Origin: Anaerosporomusa subterranea
GTDB lineage: Bacteria > Bacillota > Negativicutes > Sporomusales > Acetonemataceae
DNA length: 64,000 nucleotides
Reading direction: 5' to 3'
NCBI RefSeq assembly: GCF_001611555.1
Contig: NZ_LSGP01000017.1
Coordinates: 434,001 to 498,000, forward strand
The position numbers and the translations under genes were made by a program. The notes beneath the pieces were generated by a model that searched no databases, was not told where the DNA came from, and was given only the letters and a program-made list of their open reading frames with translations. How positions within the stretch are numbered: position 1 is the first letter of the stretch; each line of letters begins with the position of its first letter. Positions 58,780 to 64,000 of the stretch are shown here, one piece after another.

Positions 58780-59175
58780 ATGACAACTCTTCACAGCAGA
58801 CGCGGTGATTTGCCGCGCCTATTCATTTACATGGTGGCATGGATAGTGCTGCTTAGTCTATTGATGGTTCTCACCGGAAATTCTGGTCTTTTAGCTGGGT
58901 TTCTGTTAGGGGCAGCCGGCAGTGCTTGTTATGTGCTGATGCTGTATCGCCAGTTGCTAGTATCGTTAGACAAGCCATCGGTTCCTAGTGAATCCTCGTT
59001 GCGCTCAGGCTGGGTCGCCCGTTTGTTAATCGTAGTGGTCATTCTGGCGATTTCTCGCTCTGTTCAGGGAATTTCATTTTTGGCTGCACTATTTGGTTTC
59101 TTCTCTTTTCAGATTAGCATATTTGTTTATGCTGCCGCCTATTCAGTTTACCGAATTTTCTACAGAAAGGAGTGA
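58780..59175 (+). CDS. atpI: ATP synthase subunit I (AtpI)
   Basis: 131 residues, four hydrophobic helices (about 15-32, 36-55, 78-95, 100-122). Divergent like most AtpI proteins, so identification rests on position before atpB, size and topology. AtpI helps assemble the c ring in Na+- and H+-ATP synthases. Confidence 0.82.
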   Translation: MTTLHSRRGDLPRLFIYMVAWIVLLSLLMVLTGNSGLLAGFLLGAAGSACYVLMLYRQLLVSLDKPSVPSESSLRSGWVARLLIVVVILAISRSVQGISFLAALFGFFSFQISIFVYAAAYSVYRIFYRKE

Positions 59176-59184
59176 TTTATACAG

Positions 59185-59841
59185 ATGCATCCACACAAAA
59201 TTGCGCACTTTCTGGGAATGACGTTTCACATGGACACCATTTATATGACACTGCTATCCAGTGCCATCGTACTAGTATTGGCGATATTGGCAACCCGGAG
59301 AGTTGCGGTCATTCCTCGCAGCCGTTGGCAGTTGTTTATTGAGATGATTGTCGAAGCGCTTCTGGACCAAGTGGACAATAACATCGGGCCTAAAGGGCGA
59401 AAAGTCGCGCCGCTGATTATTACCCTGTTCATTTACCTTGTTATTGCAAACTGGCTTGGCTTGGTTCCCGGCCTGACTTCCCCAACCAACGATATAAACT
59501 GTACCTTAGGCTTGGCGGTGATGATTGTCTTAACCGTTAATTACCTGGGTGTCGCAAACAAGGGTATCCTCGGCCACTTTAGCCATTTTATCAAGCCGAG
59601 TATCGTATTTTTGCCGATTAACATCATTGAAGAGATTTCCAAGCCGATTACGCTGTCCGCTCGTCTTTTCGGTAATATCTTTGCAGGCGAGATTCTTATC
59701 GTCATCCTTGGTATGCTAGTGCCGTATGTTATTCCTACAGCTTGGCTGGCGTTTAGCGTTTTTGTCGGCATTGTACAAGCCATGATCTTTACGATTATGT
59801 CGATGACCTATCTAGCCAATGCACTCCAAGACAATCACTAG
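59185..59841 (+). CDS. atpB: ATP synthase F0 subunit a
   Basis: 218 residues, five to six hydrophobic helices. The essential stator arginine is in KPITLSARLFGNIFAGE, and the last helix has FTIMSMTYLANAL. It forms the ion half-channels against the c ring. AGAAAGGAGTG precedes the start. Slightly short of the usual 220-270 residues. Confidence 0.95.
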   Translation: MHPHKIAHFLGMTFHMDTIYMTLLSSAIVLVLAILATRRVAVIPRSRWQLFIEMIVEALLDQVDNNIGPKGRKVAPLIITLFIYLVIANWLGLVPGLTSPTNDINCTLGLAVMIVLTVNYLGVANKGILGHFSHFIKPSIVFLPINIIEEISKPITLSARLFGNIFAGEILIVILGMLVPYVIPTAWLAFSVFVGIVQAMIFTIMSMTYLANALQDNH

Positions 59842-59946
59842 GGCATTGAAAAGGTTCTAAGTAACTAACCTAACTTATCTCTGCCACTTAGGCATATTTT
59901 ACAATCCCCGCCTTACTACTTTTAACACAGAAAGGAGGAGACTAGT

Positions 59947-60198
59947 ATGGAAAAAGCTATTATCGTTGGCTGTTCCGTCTTTGCTGCTGCGATTATCGCC
60001 AGCGTTGCTGCCTTTGCAGCCGCCAAGAGCGACAGCGTCGTAACTACGAAGGCGATTGAGAGCATTGCCAGACAACCGGAAGCGAAACAGTCCATTCTGG
60101 TAACCATGTTGATTTCGGTTGGTTTGATCGAGTCTATCCCCATCATTGCCGCCGTTATCGCCATTGTTCTGGTATTTGCCAACCCGTTTTTGAAGTAA
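59947..60198 (+). CDS. atpE: ATP synthase F0 subunit c (unusual helix 1)
   Basis: 83-residue hairpin; loop RQPEAK is standard and Glu62 in GLIESIP is the ion carboxylate, followed by Ser63. Helix 1 lacks the GxGxGxG pattern and is alanine-rich (FAAAIIASVAAFAAAKSD), with Asp29. Asp29 lies 33 residues before Glu62, the same offset as Gln32-Glu65 of Na+ c rings and Glu32-Glu65 of the Fusobacterium two-carboxylate ring. This suggests two carboxylates per site. AGAAAGGAGGAG upstream. Confidence 0.95.
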   Translation: MEKAIIVGCSVFAAAIIASVAAFAAAKSDSVVTTKAIESIARQPEAKQSILVTMLISVGLIESIPIIAAVIAIVLVFANPFLK

Positions 60199-60273
60199 AA
60201 ATGCGTGTAATAGGCGACGGACGGGAGTTCCTGCCGTCGCCTCCCTTGTACGCAAGAAAGGGGATGCTACTGT

Positions 60274-60770
60274 TTGATTGATCTGAATGCAACGCTGTTA
60301 GCGCAAATTATAAATTTTTTCATTCTGCTATTCCTATTAACCAAGCTGGCATGGAAACCGCTGCTTGCGGCCTTAGCCGAGCGCCAGGCGCGCATTACTA
60401 ACAACCTGGAAAGCGCCGAGCGCGATCGGGTTGCGGCTGAGCAAATGAAAGCAGATTATCAGAATCAAATGCAGCAAGCCAAGAGCGATGCGTTAGCTAT
60501 CGTTGATAAGGCTATGAAACTAGCAGAAGAGACAAAAACTGAGATCATCGCCAGCGCTCGGGAGGAACATGCCCGTCTGCTTGCGGCGGCGCAGGAGCAA
60601 ATTGCCCGCGAACGCCAGCAAGCGCTTGAAGATATTCGCAGTGAAATTGTCGTATTGTCTCTCGCTGCCGCCACTAAGGTTATCGGTCAGAGCGTTGATG
60701 AAAAAGTTAACGCCAGACTGGTGGATGAATTTATTAGTAAGTTGGATGACCAGAAACAAGGTGGATTGCC

Positions 60771-60777
<7 letters not shown>
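60274..60777 (+). CDS. atpF: ATP synthase F0 subunit b
   Basis: 167 residues. One N-terminal membrane helix (LLAQIINFFILLFLLTKLAW) and a long charged coiled coil (about 40-150) that forms the peripheral stalk. TTG start with AAAGGGGA upstream. Seven-base overlap with atpH. Confidence 0.94.
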
Positions 60778-62860
<2,083 letters not shown>

Positions 62861-62866
62861 TAGCGG

Positions 62867-63733
62867 ATGCCAAGCACAGGAGATATACGCCGCCGCATCA
62901 AAAGTGTAAAAAACATACAGCAAATTACCAAAGCCATGAAAATGGTTGCTGCCGCGCGGCTCAGAAAGGCGCAGGAGAAAGCGCTAGCCTCCAAGCCATA
63001 TACTGATAAGATTATCGAGGTCTTGACTAACGTGGCGCAACACGCGTCAGATGTCAGCCATCCGTTATTAACCGTCAGGGAAGTGAACCGGATCGGCTAT
63101 CTGATTCTGAGCGCTGATAAGGGCCTAGCTGGCGCCTATTCATCAAATGTTATTAAGGAAGCGCTGCCATTCGTGTCTGGGAAAGATAATGTCGGGATCA
63201 ACGCTGTTGGGCGCAAAACCCGGGATTACTTTAAGCGCCGGGGCTATGCCATTGACCGGGAGTATACCGGTTTTTCAGAGCGGCCTGGCTATCAGGATGC
63301 GGTGCGATTGGCGCAAGAGATGGCAACTGCCTATACGTCTGGTGAATATGACGAGATTCATATTGTTTACACCCGCTTCTTCTCGCCTGGTCACTTCCGG
63401 CCGGCAACAATGAAATTATTGCCTATGGATACACCTCGCAAAGCAAGCGATGATGAGGCTGACGATAATTCACTAGAAACAATTATTTTTGAACCGTCAG
63501 CCCAAGAAGTGCTTGAACTGCTTCTGCCTAAGTATCTCGAAACTGTTATTTATGGGACTCTGATCCAATCTGCCGCCAGCGAGCTAGGCGCGCGGATGAT
63601 GGCCATGAGTTCTGCCACTGATAATGCACAAGATTTGATTTCAAAGCTCGTTCTCAACTACAACAAAGTGCGTCAAGCTAACATCACCCGCGAGATCACG
63701 GAAATCGTGGGCGGCGCTGAAGCGCTGAAGTAA
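62867..63733 (+). CDS. atpG: ATP synthase F1 subunit gamma
   Basis: 288-residue rotor shaft. N-terminal helix [31 protein letters not shown] and C-terminal helix [30 protein letters not shown] form the coiled coil; the signature [15 protein letters not shown] ends it. Seven bases after atpA. Confidence 0.97.
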   Translation: MPSTGDIRRRIKSVKNIQQITKAMKMVAAARLRKAQEKALASKPYTDKIIEVLTNVAQHASDVSHPLLTVREVNRIGYLILSADKGLAGAYSSNVIKEALPFVSGKDNVGINAVGRKTRDYFKRRGYAIDREYTGFSERPGYQDAVRLAQEMATAYTSGEYDEIHIVYTRFFSPGHFRPATMKLLPMDTPRKASDDEADDNSLETIIFEPSAQEVLELLLPKYLETVIYGTLIQSAASELGARMMAMSSATDNAQDLISKLVLNYNKVRQANITREITEIVGGAEALK

Positions 63734-63744
63734 GGAGGTTGTTT

Positions 63745-64000
63745 GTGAATAACACCGGTCGTGTAATCCAAGTCATTGGTCCGGTTGTTGACGTGGAATT
63801 CCTGCCTGAGCAGCTTCCCGCCATCTATAATGCTGTCGTCATTGAAGGCGACAACGCCGGGATCAAAGTGAACATCGTAGCTGAAGTCATGCAACATCTG
63901 GGTGATAATACTGTCCGCTGTGTAGCCATGTCATCCACTGACGGCCTGATGCGCGGCATGCAGGCCGTCGATACCGGATCGGCGATAAAAGTTCCGGTCG
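63745..64000 (+). CDS. atpD: ATP synthase F1 subunit beta, 3' end outside window
   Basis: First 85 codons of the catalytic beta subunit: GTG start with AAGGAGG (63732-63738), then [18 protein letters not shown] and [16 protein letters not shown], the N-terminal beta-barrel signature. The frame is open to the window end. The catalytic P-loop lies beyond the sequence. Confidence 0.95.
   Translation, partial: MNNTGRVIQVIGPVVDVEFLPEQLPAIYNAVVIEGDNAGIKVNIVAEVMQHLGDNTVRCVAMSSTDGLMRGMQAVDTGSAIKVPV

Overview
The window is chromosomal core-genome DNA of moderate G+C from an endospore-forming Firmicute. The gene order follows the Bacillus subtilis blocks tmk-yaaR-holB-ricT-trmN-rsmI-abrB-metG-tatD-yabE-rnmV-rsmA-yabG-ispE-purR-glmU-prs-pth and rpmE-prfA-prmC-sua5-mntP-ywlE-rpiB-ywlG-glyA-upp, followed by the atp operon. 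Spore-linked genes (yabG, two SPOCS/DUF3794 proteins), cyanophycin genes and a tagO/mnaA pair beside atp suggest a Sporomusaceae-like Negativicute. That placement is inference from gene content only.

Layout. 1-7.6 kb: end of a DegS-like kinase, a lysine/arginine/ornithine decarboxylase-family gene, then tmk-yaaR-holB-ricT-trmN-rsmI. 7.6-16.3 kb: abrB (opposite strand), metG, tatD, a tiny Cys-rich acidic gene, yabE, rnmV, rsmA, a glycosyltransferase (opposite strand) and yabG. 16.4-26.2 kb is an accessory stretch: a secreted CAP protein, a Met/Gly/Cys-rich protein framed by inverted repeats, a YitT-family membrane protein, two SPOCS-domain proteins (one with a His/Asp/Cys metal-binding-like insert), a HipA-like kinase, an L,D-transpeptidase, and cyanophycinase plus cyanophycin synthetase. 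26.5-36.7 kb: cheW, ispE, a GntR regulator, a MobA-like nucleotidyltransferase, purR, ilvA, glmU, prs, a polysaccharide deacetylase, pth and a small secreted protein. 36.9-48.0 kb: a radical SAM protein, rpmE, a DUF1385 protein, prfA to upp, and dCMP deaminase. 48.3-55.4 kb: an apparent insertion into the conserved block. It holds two di/tricarboxylate-type transporters, a sigma54 activator, and a CoA-transferase plus HMG-CoA-lyase-like pair preceded by a well-spaced -24/-12 promoter. 55.8-64.0 kb: tagO, mnaA and atpZ-I-B-E-F-H-A-G-D (atpD is cut by the window end).

Intergenic DNA is dominated by repeats. Family A (11 copies called) forms long hairpins. Its outermost arms differ from copy to copy but always pair within a copy, often at stop codons and sometimes followed by T-runs, as if the element sat in terminator loops. 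Family B (12 full or half copies) is a palindrome whose arms are near-tandem CGCAGAG-type units, nearly always just upstream of a gene. Family C has two copies of about 60 bp.

The most interesting points are the family A architecture; the predicted two-carboxylate, alanine-rich ATP synthase c subunit (Asp29/Glu62); the sigma54-controlled cluster with an HMG-CoA-lyase-like enzyme lacking the usual signature cysteine; and the unusual metal-ligand-rich proteins of the 17-21 kb region.
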